A DNA stretch of 64,000 nucleotides from IMG/VR virus record IMGVR_UViG_3300027301_000003, positions 1 through 64,000 of that record; one strand, written 5' to 3'. Shown in pieces: positions 36,377 through 43,634 of the stretch. The DNA comes from a virus. The position numbers were made by a program, and so were the translations under genes. The stretch's first letter is position 1, and the number at the start of each line of letters is the position of its first letter. The notes beneath the pieces are model-generated. The model saw only the letters and a program-made list of their open reading frames with translations, was not told the DNA's origin and searched no databases.

Positions 36377-36829
36377 TTATTTTGCAGAGGATGTAGGCCA
36401 TGATTGAATCAACGTTCTGGCATCAAGGGCGTGACCATCAGCTTTTCTCGCCATTTCTTCAAGAGCAACTGAACACTCTCCGAATACGGTTGTTGCGGTT
36501 GCTGCGTAGTCTCTAACGGAGGTGCAGGTAGAACTATTGATGGTGGCACTATTACGGGTGTTGTAGTCCCGCACCCAATTAAGCTCAGACTGAGCAGCAG
36601 AGGCAGCAGCAGCGTTTTGTTTAGCTTTGACTTGTGCTTGTTGTAGTGCAGCATCTTTTTTCCTTTGCAATTCTGTTGATTGATCTAAAACTTGTTGTGT
36701 AGCGGTAGCTAAAGCTTTGGAATGCTGAGTATGAATATCACTGATAACAGAATCCATACGCCAACCTTGGACCAAGAAACCCGCAACGAAAGCACAAGCA
36801 GTTAAGCCAGCAGTGATATAGTAATTCAT
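36377..36829 (-). CDS. i-spanin (Rz-like), 150 aa
   Basis: An N-terminal membrane anchor (YYITAGLTACAFVAGFLVQGW) is followed by a periplasmic coiled coil (HSKALATATQQVLDQSTELQRKK..AAAASAAQSEL). This is the Rz plan: the inner-membrane spanin. It fully contains the o-spanin ORF in another frame and lies just upstream of the endolysin. Confidence 0.88.
   Translation of the reverse strand: MNYYITAGLTACAFVAGFLVQGWRMDSVISDIHTQHSKALATATQQVLDQSTELQRKKDAALQQAQVKAKQNAAAASAAQSELNWVRDYNTRNSATINSSTCTSVRDYAATATTVFGECSVALEEMARKADGHALDARTLIQSWPTSSAK
36409..36654 (-). CDS. o-spanin (Rz1-like lipoprotein), 81 aa, nested in Rz
   Basis: The N-terminus is basic and then hydrophobic (TLLLPLLLSLSLIGC), ending in the lipobox LIGC at ~28. 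The mature part is Pro-rich (PVIVPPSIVLPAPPLETTQQPQQP), which is typical of Rz1. It is entirely embedded within the i-spanin in a different frame, as in several phages. Together they fuse inner and outer membranes at lysis. Confidence 0.88.
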   Translation of the reverse strand: MLHYNKHKSKLNKTLLLPLLLSLSLIGCGTTTPVIVPPSIVLPAPPLETTQQPQQPYSESVQLLLKKWREKLMVTPLMPER

Positions 36830-36830
36830 A

Positions 36831-37169
36831 TTATTCCTTATTATCCTTATTCATAGTACCACGAATATAAGCTGTAGCTGCCATGAATGCAACAACGATA
36901 GTACCCATTGCAGCAGAGAATGTAGTTGCTAAACCCATTATTAGATTAACTTTTTCAGAACTAACAAAAGGTAGTGTCATTAATATAATAGTTAAAAATG
37001 GTAAGAATAAAGCTGCCCATGCCATTAATCGCTGTTGATCAGCTAATTTATCCATGTTATCTATTTGTAGCATTCTTTCGCTGCGATTTAATTCATCGTC
37101 AGTTACAATACCGTCATGGTCTGCATCAAATTGTTCATAAATGGAATTTGCTTCTAGTTTTTTTGACAT
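36831..37169 (-). CDS. EF-hand-containing holin-like membrane protein, 112 aa
   Basis: A canonical calcium-binding loop DADHDGIVTDDE (15-26) is preceded by YEQF. Two membrane helices follow (~50-68 and ~76-98) with an Arg/Lys-rich C-terminus. The position in the lysis cassette suggests a holin. The soluble EF-hand could make lysis timing calcium-sensitive; I infer that, it is not shown. Confidence 0.78.
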   Translation of the reverse strand: MSKKLEANSIYEQFDADHDGIVTDDELNRSERMLQIDNMDKLADQQRLMAWAALFLPFLTIILMTLPFVSSEKVNLIMGLATTFSAAMGTIVVAFMAATAYIRGTMNKDNKE

Positions 37170-37177
37170 AATGCACC

Positions 37178-37657
37178 TTAAGTCATTAATTGATATACTA
37201 CCATAAATAATAGATAAGCTAAATACAAAGCAATTGCAAGCATTGAATACAAGAATATATTTTCTATGACTTGTTTCTTGTGCGCTATTTGCAGTTTCTT
37301 ATCTCTGATTCTCTTGGCTATAATAGCTCTTCTTTCATCTATCATTTCTCGATAAGCAGCTTCACCGTAAGCCATCTTCACTAGCATCATTAACTCATAT
37401 TCTTGTTTAATTACTGCTCTGCGTCTTACTAGGTTATCTAGGGCTTCTTGCTCTACGGAACCTTTGCTGATTAACTTCTTAAATATTGAAGGATTTTGTA
37501 CTTCTTCTTCGGATTGCTTTACATCAGATACTGCAGTGAAGAATTTACCCAATGCTCCAGAAACTTCATGTAATTCTCTACCAACTTCAATACCTTGCTT
37601 TACTGCATTATAAGCAGCAGTTGCTATTGCAAAAGCACTTACCGGATCAATCATCAC
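37178..37657 (-). CDS. Lysis-region membrane protein, 159 aa
   Basis: The N-terminus (MMIDPVSAFAIATAAYNAVKQGIEVGREL) is a family signature seen in many phage lysis-region proteins, followed by a long charged helix and one C-terminal membrane segment (~132-155). The function is not established; it may assist the holin. Confidence 0.75.
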   Translation of the reverse strand: MMIDPVSAFAIATAAYNAVKQGIEVGRELHEVSGALGKFFTAVSDVKQSEEEVQNPSIFKKLISKGSVEQEALDNLVRRRAVIKQEYELMMLVKMAYGEAAYREMIDERRAIIAKRIRDKKLQIAHKKQVIENIFLYSMLAIALYLAYLLFMVVYQLMT

Positions 37658-37881
37658 ACACCCAATATAAGTTTAATTACATTAGTAATACCCATTGCTT
37701 GTGACAATACCACTACTACAGCACCTATCGCTAAATACTTGATTTGATTTAATGTATTTTCTATACCAGTTAAGGAGTTGCGTAAATCAGTTGAAATATC
37801 CTGAAGTTTCTTTAGTTCTTCAGCATGATCTTCTACTCTTAACTCTAACTTAATAACACGGTGTTCAATTTGTTCAGACAT
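37654..37881 (-). CDS. Holin-like protein, coiled coil plus membrane helix, 75 aa
   Basis: An N-terminal coiled coil (HRVIKLELRVEDHAEELKKLQDI, ~6-45) precedes a single membrane helix (~48-70, LAIGAVVVVLSQAMGI). This resembles the XhlA/haemolysin-like proteins that accompany holins. It begins the lysis group, just after a terminator. Confidence 0.75.
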   Translation of the reverse strand: MSEQIEHRVIKLELRVEDHAEELKKLQDISTDLRNSLTGIENTLNQIKYLAIGAVVVVLSQAMGITNVIKLILGV

Positions 37882-37910
37882 ACTACTACTTTCAGACTAC
37901 TTAAGGATAT

Positions 37911-37941
37911 AAACGAAAATAGGCCACCCGAAGGTGACCTA
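37911..37941 (-). terminator. Terminator between structural genes and lysis cassette
   Basis: Minus-strand stem TAGGTCACC/GGTGGCCTA with a TTCG tetraloop and one mismatch, followed by TTTTCGTTT. It ends the tail-fibre transcript before the lysis genes. Confidence 0.85.
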
Positions 37942-37983
37942 GCAATGATTTATTATATCATTAATGTTGATGAAAATCAAGGG

Positions 37984-38154
37984 TTATTTATCTTCGATTA
38001 CTACTTCTGGTTCAACTTTATTGAGTTGTTCTTCAGTTTGTAATTTAAACTTCATGCACAGAGGATAGACCCCGGATTTAGTTGGTAAGTCACCTAAGAT
38101 TTCTAGTACTTTTTGTACGTCCTCTAGTTCTAATTGAATGTTTAATGATTTCAT
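37984..38154 (-). CDS. Hypothetical protein, 56 aa
   Basis: ATG 38154 follows AAAGGAGAAAT. The sequence MKSLNIQLELEDVQKVLEILGDLPTKSGVYPL fits a common small phage protein of tail regions (a VQxILxxLGELPTKTGxxPL-like motif) with unknown function. The C-terminus is acidic. Confidence 0.75.
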   Translation of the reverse strand: MKSLNIQLELEDVQKVLEILGDLPTKSGVYPLCMKFKLQTEEQLNKVEPEVVIEDK

Positions 38155-38163
38155 ATTTCTCCT

Positions 38164-38442
38164 TTAATTGGTTATATTGGCAAAAACATTTACAAACACA
38201 GTGCCATCTTCCAATGCTTCAATTTCATGCCATTCGTTTGCGACAAGATTTACAGGCTGAGTGTCTTTAGTCATTACCAACTCACGACCCTCTTTGCGAA
38301 CAATGCAACACCCTGAGTGACACATTGTAAGGTGTGAATACAGATGTTCGTGCTTTGGTAACCCTTCGCCTTTTTTGGTGTGGTAGACATTCAGGGTTGT
38401 GCCGTTTTGTGTGACAACAAAGCGTGGGGCTACTGTGTTCAT
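38164..38442 (-). CDS. Cupin-like protein, 92 aa
   Basis: A GLPKHEHLYSHLTMCHSGCCIV segment supplies the His/Glu cupin motif 1, with a later NEWHEIEALEDGTVFVNVFAN strand for motif 2. Such single-cupin proteins lie beside fibre genes in several phages. The ligand is unknown. Confidence 0.75.
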   Translation of the reverse strand: MNTVAPRFVVTQNGTTLNVYHTKKGEGLPKHEHLYSHLTMCHSGCCIVRKEGRELVMTKDTQPVNLVANEWHEIEALEDGTVFVNVFANITN

Positions 38443-38690
38443 AGCGTCTGAGCACCTTCCGTAACAGGCTGCACAGGCTCTGGTGGAGGGATATATTCAG
38501 CGATTGGACCATATGTTCCATCAACAATGTCTGCAAATATTGCACGACCATGTGACTCAACGTCATTTGGTGATGCAGTGAATGGTAAAACCTCATCGCC
38601 AAATTGTGATGTTGTGATTTCACAATTTATTGCAGTGTGTTCTGCGTTGCCCCACACGGGGTTTGTCAGGGAGTTAAGTGTTGCTTGCAT
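38439..38690 (-). CDS. Tail-fibre-region protein, 83 aa
   Basis: ATG 38690 (MQATLNSLTNPVWGNAEHTAINC) has AGGAAAAATT and is chosen over the upstream start. It contains FTASPNDVESHGRAIFADIVDGTYGPIAEYIPP, the motif of a widespread small phage protein near the fibre genes (possibly a fibre assembly factor). Confidence 0.75.
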   Translation of the reverse strand: MQATLNSLTNPVWGNAEHTAINCEITTSQFGDEVLPFTASPNDVESHGRAIFADIVDGTYGPIAEYIPPPEPVQPVTEGAQTL

Positions 38691-38701
38691 AATTTTTCCT
38701 C

Positions 38702-39073
38702 TTAAGAAATTCTTAGCCAAAGACTAAGCCTACCATCACCAACTGCACCACAACCTCCATCTACTACGCCAGCCGAAAAACCCATCAATCGCCATGTTCC
38801 AGCTACAGCGGGAGTTACTGTCGAACTCCCGGCGTAGTTACCACCCGCTAAAGCTGCACCACCATATCGCAAGCCAGTTCCCGCCAAAGTTGTTCCCGGT
38901 GTTCTAGTTGCGTTTGCCGCAAGATTAACATCAACCATAAACGCATACGTTCCAACTGCTCCAACAGCAGCCCCTGCGGTTGCGTTTAAAACAGTGGTTG
39001 ATGTTATAGCAGTGCTCTGTGTTGTACCATCATTAAAGACAATACCATTAGTACCATTAATAGTAACTGCCAT
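38702..39073 (-). CDS. Short tail-fibre/receptor-binding-type protein, 123 aa
   Basis: It opens MAVTINGTNGIVFNDGTTQSTAI, a hallmark of phage fibre or tail proteins (the GTxGIxFxDGTxQ motif). The rest is Gly/Ala/Thr-rich with beta character. It probably forms part of a tail fibre tip. Confidence 0.75.
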   Translation of the reverse strand: MAVTINGTNGIVFNDGTTQSTAITSTTVLNATAGAAVGAVGTYAFMVDVNLAANATRTPGTTLAGTGLRYGGAALAGGNYAGSSTVTPAVAGTWRLMGFSAGVVDGGCGAVGDGRLSLWLRIS

Positions 39074-39074
39074 A

Positions 39075-39329
39075 TTACTCTCCAGCTAAAGCAGTAGGTA
39101 TAGCAGCTTTTAGTTCTTCAGGTGTAGTTGCATATACCACAACAGGGTCAGTTGTTGCATCTCTTAGAGCTTGCTTTTTAGCTCCAATCTCAGCTTGCTT
39201 TGCTGTATCACCAGCTTCAATGGCTCTCATCATTTCGATATCAAGAGCAGCTAAAAGTGGAGCACGTTCTGCACGAATCATATCTTTTTTGATTTCCAAT
39301 GCTTTTTGCATGTTTACAATAATAGGCAT
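39075..39329 (-). CDS. Small fibre-region protein, 84 aa
   Basis: ATG 39329 (MPIIVNMQKALEIKKDMIRAER) with GGAGTAAAGTT replaces a longer upstream start. It is helical (LLAALDIEMMRAIEAGDTAKQAEIGAKKQALRD), ending in a DPVVVYATTPEELKAAIP region common among phage tail-fibre-adjacent proteins. Confidence 0.75.
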   Translation of the reverse strand: MPIIVNMQKALEIKKDMIRAERAPLLAALDIEMMRAIEAGDTAKQAEIGAKKQALRDATTDPVVVYATTPEELKAAIPTALAGE

Positions 39330-39333
39330 AACT

Positions 39334-39522
39334 TTACTCCATTGTCCAAGCGTTACGGAAAGTACGATCTTGTGGGATATCTGCAGCATCTACAATTTCG
39401 TAAGGAGTACCGTGTGGTACATCTTTGGCTGCAATTTGTTGAATAGTTAAACCAGATTCAGGTGCTGGAATGATAACCGCAACGCCTCCATCTGGTGTTT
39501 TATAAATGATTCTATTTGTCAT
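39334..39522 (-). CDS. Small fibre-region protein, 62 aa
   Basis: MTNRIIYKTPDGGVAVIIPAPE..PHGTPYEIVDAADIPQDRTFRNAWTM is a typical phage protein placed next to tail fibres, with no assigned role. The C-terminal DRTFRNAW motif is strongly conserved among such proteins. It overlaps nothing; ATG 39522 has AAAGGAAATATA. Confidence 0.78.
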   Translation of the reverse strand: MTNRIIYKTPDGGVAVIIPAPESGLTIQQIAAKDVPHGTPYEIVDAADIPQDRTFRNAWTME

Positions 39523-39554
39523 TATATTTCCTTTATGTTAAAGTTGACGATTAA

Positions 39555-39947
39555 TTAGCGGAAGATGGATATACACACAATGTTGCAGTCGATTGGACCA
39601 GACGAGTTCCCCTGCTTCCAAAATCCACGTAGAGCACTTGTAGTAGGAGGAAAAGATGTTCTTGAGTTAAAACATTGACCACCAACCACTGTGTCAATAT
39701 TGTCTCCACTCGATCCTGAAGCTGTGAAGCAATAGTTAGCATCTGTCATAGCATTAGTAAAGTTTACAGTATAATCACCAGTACCATTATCAGTAATACT
39801 ACTTACATTAAAAGCTGCACGAATAGCTACAGTACCTGTACCGTTAAAGTTAACCCAAGCTTTTGCACTACCGTTTACTACTGTACCTACCGGAACGGTC
39901 AATGTACCCGCTACGTTTTGAAGGGTGTCTGTTTTTATTGTTGACAT
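39555..39947 (-). CDS. Short fibre paralogue, 130 aa
   Basis: It begins MSTIKTDTLQNVAG and contains AKAWVNFNGTGTVAIRAAFNVSSITDNGTGDYTVNFTNAM, a repeated phage fibre/collar module. It is a paralogue of the next gene (39965-40336). Both share near-identical DNA around AAAGCTTGGGTTAACTTTA. Confidence 0.85.
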   Translation of the reverse strand: MSTIKTDTLQNVAGTLTVPVGTVVNGSAKAWVNFNGTGTVAIRAAFNVSSITDNGTGDYTVNFTNAMTDANYCFTASGSSGDNIDTVVGGQCFNSRTSFPPTTSALRGFWKQGNSSGPIDCNIVCISIFR

Positions 39948-39964
39948 TTGTTGGTCCTTTTAGA

Positions 39965-40336
39965 TTAGCGGAAGATTACAACGTTTACCTGTGGTAAGTC
40001 TTGCAGTGTGTGACCATTACCAACTGACCATGTACCAATCCTTATCGAACTAGATGTCCTGAAATACGAAACTTCGGAACCGCTAACGAAATAACCAGAA
40101 AGAGTACCTGTTGGTGTATCTGCATTTGCCCATCCAGATACAGCATAATCACTGTCTACCATAGCATTAGTAAAGTTTACATTATAATTACCTACTCCAT
40201 TATCAGTAATACTTGAAACATTACCGGAAGCTCGTATTGTAATAGTACTAATACCACTAAAGTTAACCCAAGCTTTTGCTGTATATACCTCAACACCAGA
40301 TAAATTCTGGATTGTTGTGCATTTAATTGTTGACAT
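39965..40336 (-). CDS. Short fibre paralogue, 123 aa
   Basis: It begins MSTIKCTTIQNLSG, followed by AKAWVNFSGISTITIRASGNVSSITDNGVGNYNVNFTNAM. It is a diverged copy of 39555-39947, differing most at the C-terminal half, as expected if receptor-facing parts vary. It lies after the main tail fibre gene. Confidence 0.85.
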   Translation of the reverse strand: MSTIKCTTIQNLSGVEVYTAKAWVNFSGISTITIRASGNVSSITDNGVGNYNVNFTNAMVDSDYAVSGWANADTPTGTLSGYFVSGSEVSYFRTSSSIRIGTWSVGNGHTLQDLPQVNVVIFR

Positions 40337-40354
40337 TATTATTTTCCTTATTCA

Positions 40355-43300
40355 TTATACAACAGTCCATACAGAGCCACTTGATACAGTTACCGTAATA
40401 CCACTGTTAATAGTAATAGGTCCAGCACTCATTGCATTTTTACCAGTAGCAACGGTATAGTTAGTAGTTACTGCTTGACCATTCTCATAGAAAATCTGAT
40501 CAGCACCACCACCAGTTGCACCACCTCCACTTAAACCCAATGTTCTCCATGAAGTTCCATCTGTGATTATAATACAAGATTGTCCGGGTGTCAATACCTT
40601 AGTAGCTGCACCATCAATTAATTCTGCACTGTTGGGGTCAATAGTAATTGTACCTGTACCAGTATTAATGATACCTACAGAGAAACCGTTAGCTAAAGTA
40701 GCAGCAGCAGTTAAAGATACACTGAATGTACCAGAGCATAAGATAACATCACCACGATCACCAACTACTACAGTATAAGCTGCAGTCTTTGCTACAGTTT
40801 GAGCAGCAATAGCACCTAAGTTTTGTAGAGCAGCAATTTGAGTCGTAGCACCTGTACCACCTGCTGCTAATGCAACAGTACCCCATGTAGGAGCAGCAGC
40901 ACCACCTGAGAGCAATACTTGACCAGATGTACCAGCGGCACTAATAGCCATTGCAGAAGCACCAGAATAGACGATACCACCGTTTACTGCAGTTAGAGAA
41001 GCGTTAGTACCACCAGCGGCTAAAGAAACGTCTGTAGCATTCCATACACCTGTAGTGATTGTACCTACTGTAGTTGCAGCAGCGGAATTGACAGCAGCAG
41101 TTGTTACAAGTTCAGATTGTACGTTAGCTAAAAGTTTAGGTCTAACTACACCGTCTGTGCCTGTTTCTACATAATAATGGGTAGCTGCAGTTGCCGTATC
41201 TGCTGTACCAACTAAGTTTAAACTTGTAGGATAAAAAGCACCACCGTAGTTTAAACGAGTAGTACCAGTTGGAGTTGTAGTTCCACCATCAAGTTGACCT
41301 GCAGCAGCAGTTGTACCATTGTACTTTAAAGCACCAGTACTTGTTGAACCTGCAGTTAATGTAGTTGCAGATACAGTAGCAGTAGTTACTATCTCAGCTT
41401 GAGCATTAGCTAAAGTCTTAGGTCTAACAAAACCATCACTAGCTGTTTCTACAAAGTAGTGACTAGCTGCAGTTGCTGTATCACCAGCACCTAGTAAGTT
41501 CAAGTTTGTAGTATAAAAATTACCTTCGTAGTTTAAACGAGTAGTATTTACTGGAGTTGTTGTACTTGCGTTAAAAGTACCCGCAGAAATCGCAGTACCT
41601 GTTACCTGTAATAAACCACCAATTATTTGATTACCACCTAAATAAGTATCACCTCCAGCAACAAATAGTGACCAACGGCTACTAATTGTTACGTTAGTAC
41701 TTGCAACAGGAGCACCAGCAATATATAAAGTACTTGCGTTTGTATAGGTACTAGCTGAACTAGATTGTAATGTTTCTATACCTAATGAATTTGAAGCTAA
41801 ATGAGCAACAGCACCTGCTACTGTCATTGTAGTCGCAGAAGGAATAGCAATATTAATACCTGCTGTAGTAACTGGTGTAGGGATAAAACTAGAAGCGTTT
41901 GCATCCACAAATCTATTCCAAAGCATTACTGTAGTATTAAGAGTAGAAGTTCCTGTAAAGTAAGTCTTGAAACTTTTACCGGAGTTAACTGTACCTACGC
42001 TTACGTTTACAATAGCACCATCTAAGTCACCGGATGAATCAGCATCTACAGAACGAGTCAATGTCCAAGGAACTGTAGTAGAACCAATTGCTGTAACAGT
42101 ATAAACACCGTTATACTTAGGTGCATCAGTAGCAATTAAACCACCTAAAGTGCGTTGATCTTTTACAAGAACTCTGTCGTTTACAGCAACAGCCACACCG
42201 TCAATTGAAAGAGCCGCAATGACTTGTGTAAATGTAGTTGCAACAGCAGTACCAGCTACAGTAGCTGCTGCTGAAAGAACAAAAGTAGTTGCGTTCGTAA
42301 TCGAAACAACGGTAGTACCAACTGGAATATTAGCGTTACCGGATAGGACAGCACCAACTTTGATACCAGCAGTAGAAGTCGTAGTAGCAGTAGTGGAAAG
42401 AGTTGTAGTTACTGCTAGACTGAAAGTGTCATCATAACCAGTTAATACGTTAGCCGCAAAAGTACTTGCAGGTAAATCTGCAGTTGTTGCAACTCTTACG
42501 ATTTTCTTATATGAAGAATCAGCAGCATGAATACTTAGATCAAAAGAAGCCCAAGTTGGAGCAGAAGCACCATTACTTTGCAGAACTTGACCAGCAGTAC
42601 CAGCAGCAGTAGAAGCATAAGCAGTAGTGCTATTACCAAAGATAATACCACCTTGAGATGGTGCAGTTGTTGTACCTGTACCACCGTAACCAACGGCTAC
42701 CGTATTACCGTTCCATACTGAACTTGTAGATAATGTCTTATTGGTTAAAGTTTGAGCTTCGTCAGTATTAACTACAGTTCTTTGAACAGTACCGTTACCA
42801 TAAGTAAATGCACCTGATAAGTAACCTAGTCTACCTGCAGTTGTACCAGATGCTGTACCTGATAATACTGGAGTTGTTAAAGTTTTATTGGTTAATGTTT
42901 GAGTACCACTAACTGTATCAATATCCACACCGTTAGCTTGAACAGTACCTGTACCTTTGGAAACTAAATCTAAACTAATGTTGGTATCACCACCTCTAGC
43001 AGCAACAGTAGGTTTTACACCAGTTGCTGCATTAATTACAGCAACATAGTTTACAGCAGAAGCATTACTGTCGAATTCCAATAGTTCATTACCAGCAGCA
43101 TCAGCAATAAAACCCAAATCTGCAAATCTTGGAGCAGTCAAAGTTTTATTAGTTAAGGTATCTGTAGTAGCTCTACCAACTAGTGTATCAGTTGATGTAG
43201 GTAAAGTAATTGTACCAGTGTTAGTAATAGTTGAAATTACAGGAGCAGTGAGTGTTTTGTTAGTTAGCGTTTGAGTATCGCTAACAGTTACAGCAGCATT

Positions 43301-43621
43301 ACCACCAATTGTAGTACCACTAGCAAGAGCAGTAGTACCACTAGATGACAGCGTAGTAAAAGCACCTGTTGATGCAGTAGTAGCACCAACAGAGCCGTTA
43401 ATGTTGATAGAAAAAGAGGTGCTCAGAGCACCCCAAGTTGTACCGTTATATTTCTCCCAATAACGCAACGCACTATTCCATCTAATTGAGTTAGTTGGAA
43501 CGTTTGTTGCCGTAGTAACTGCAGGGTCCAAACCAACGGAAAGGTCGTCAAACCTTCCGTCAAGTTCAGAAACGAAGTTTACATACGTACTGGTTGTCTG
43601 AGGCAAGTTATGATTTGCCAT
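40355..43621 (-). CDS. Tail fibre protein, 1088 aa
   Basis: Repeats of the TLTNKTLTAP(V/R) type occur through the first half, as in many phage tail fibres, with intervening Gly/Thr/Ala-rich beta segments. The C-terminal end (GKNAMSAGPITINSGITVTVSSGSVWTVV) is the classical fibre end motif. It follows the tail-tip gene and probably trimerises. A receptor-binding role is inferred from order. Confidence 0.88.
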   Translation of the reverse strand: MANHNLPQTTSTYVNFVSELDGRFDDLSVGLDPAVTTATNVPTNSIRWNSALRYWEKYNGTTWGALSTSFSININGSVGATTASTGAFTTLSSSGTTALASGTTIGGNAAVTVSDTQTLTNKTLTAPVISTITNTGTITLPTSTDTLVGRATTDTLTNKTLTAPRFADLGFIADAAGNELLEFDSNASAVNYVAVINAATGVKPTVAARGGDTNISLDLVSKGTGTVQANGVDIDTVSGTQTLTNKTLTTPVLSGTASGTTAGRLGYLSGAFTYGNGTVQRTVVNTDEAQTLTNKTLSTSSVWNGNTVAVGYGGTGTTTAPSQGGIIFGNSTTAYASTAAGTAGQVLQSNGASAPTWASFDLSIHAADSSYKKIVRVATTADLPASTFAANVLTGYDDTFSLAVTTTLSTTATTTSTAGIKVGAVLSGNANIPVGTTVVSITNATTFVLSAAATVAGTAVATTFTQVIAALSIDGVAVAVNDRVLVKDQRTLGGLIATDAPKYNGVYTVTAIGSTTVPWTLTRSVDADSSGDLDGAIVNVSVGTVNSGKSFKTYFTGTSTLNTTVMLWNRFVDANASSFIPTPVTTAGINIAIPSATTMTVAGAVAHLASNSLGIETLQSSSASTYTNASTLYIAGAPVASTNVTISSRWSLFVAGGDTYLGGNQIIGGLLQVTGTAISAGTFNASTTTPVNTTRLNYEGNFYTTNLNLLGAGDTATAASHYFVETASDGFVRPKTLANAQAEIVTTATVSATTLTAGSTSTGALKYNGTTAAAGQLDGGTTTPTGTTRLNYGGAFYPTSLNLVGTADTATAATHYYVETGTDGVVRPKLLANVQSELVTTAAVNSAAATTVGTITTGVWNATDVSLAAGGTNASLTAVNGGIVYSGASAMAISAAGTSGQVLLSGGAAAPTWGTVALAAGGTGATTQIAALQNLGAIAAQTVAKTAAYTVVVGDRGDVILCSGTFSVSLTAAATLANGFSVGIINTGTGTITIDPNSAELIDGAATKVLTPGQSCIIITDGTSWRTLGLSGGGATGGGADQIFYENGQAVTTNYTVATGKNAMSAGPITINSGITVTVSSGSVWTVV

Positions 43622-43634
43622 TGATTTCTCCTAT

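Noticed and set aside
36831-37169. Calcium-binding host gene captured by the phage
   Set aside because: Gene order, overlap and composition match the lysis cassette around it, so there is no sign of recent transfer.
42219-42437. Plus-strand open frames inside tail and fibre genes (for example 42219-42437, 51343-51627, 53272-53571)
   Set aside because: They lie opposite long, clearly coding leftward genes, lack ribosome sites and are low-complexity mirror images of Ala/Thr-rich codons.
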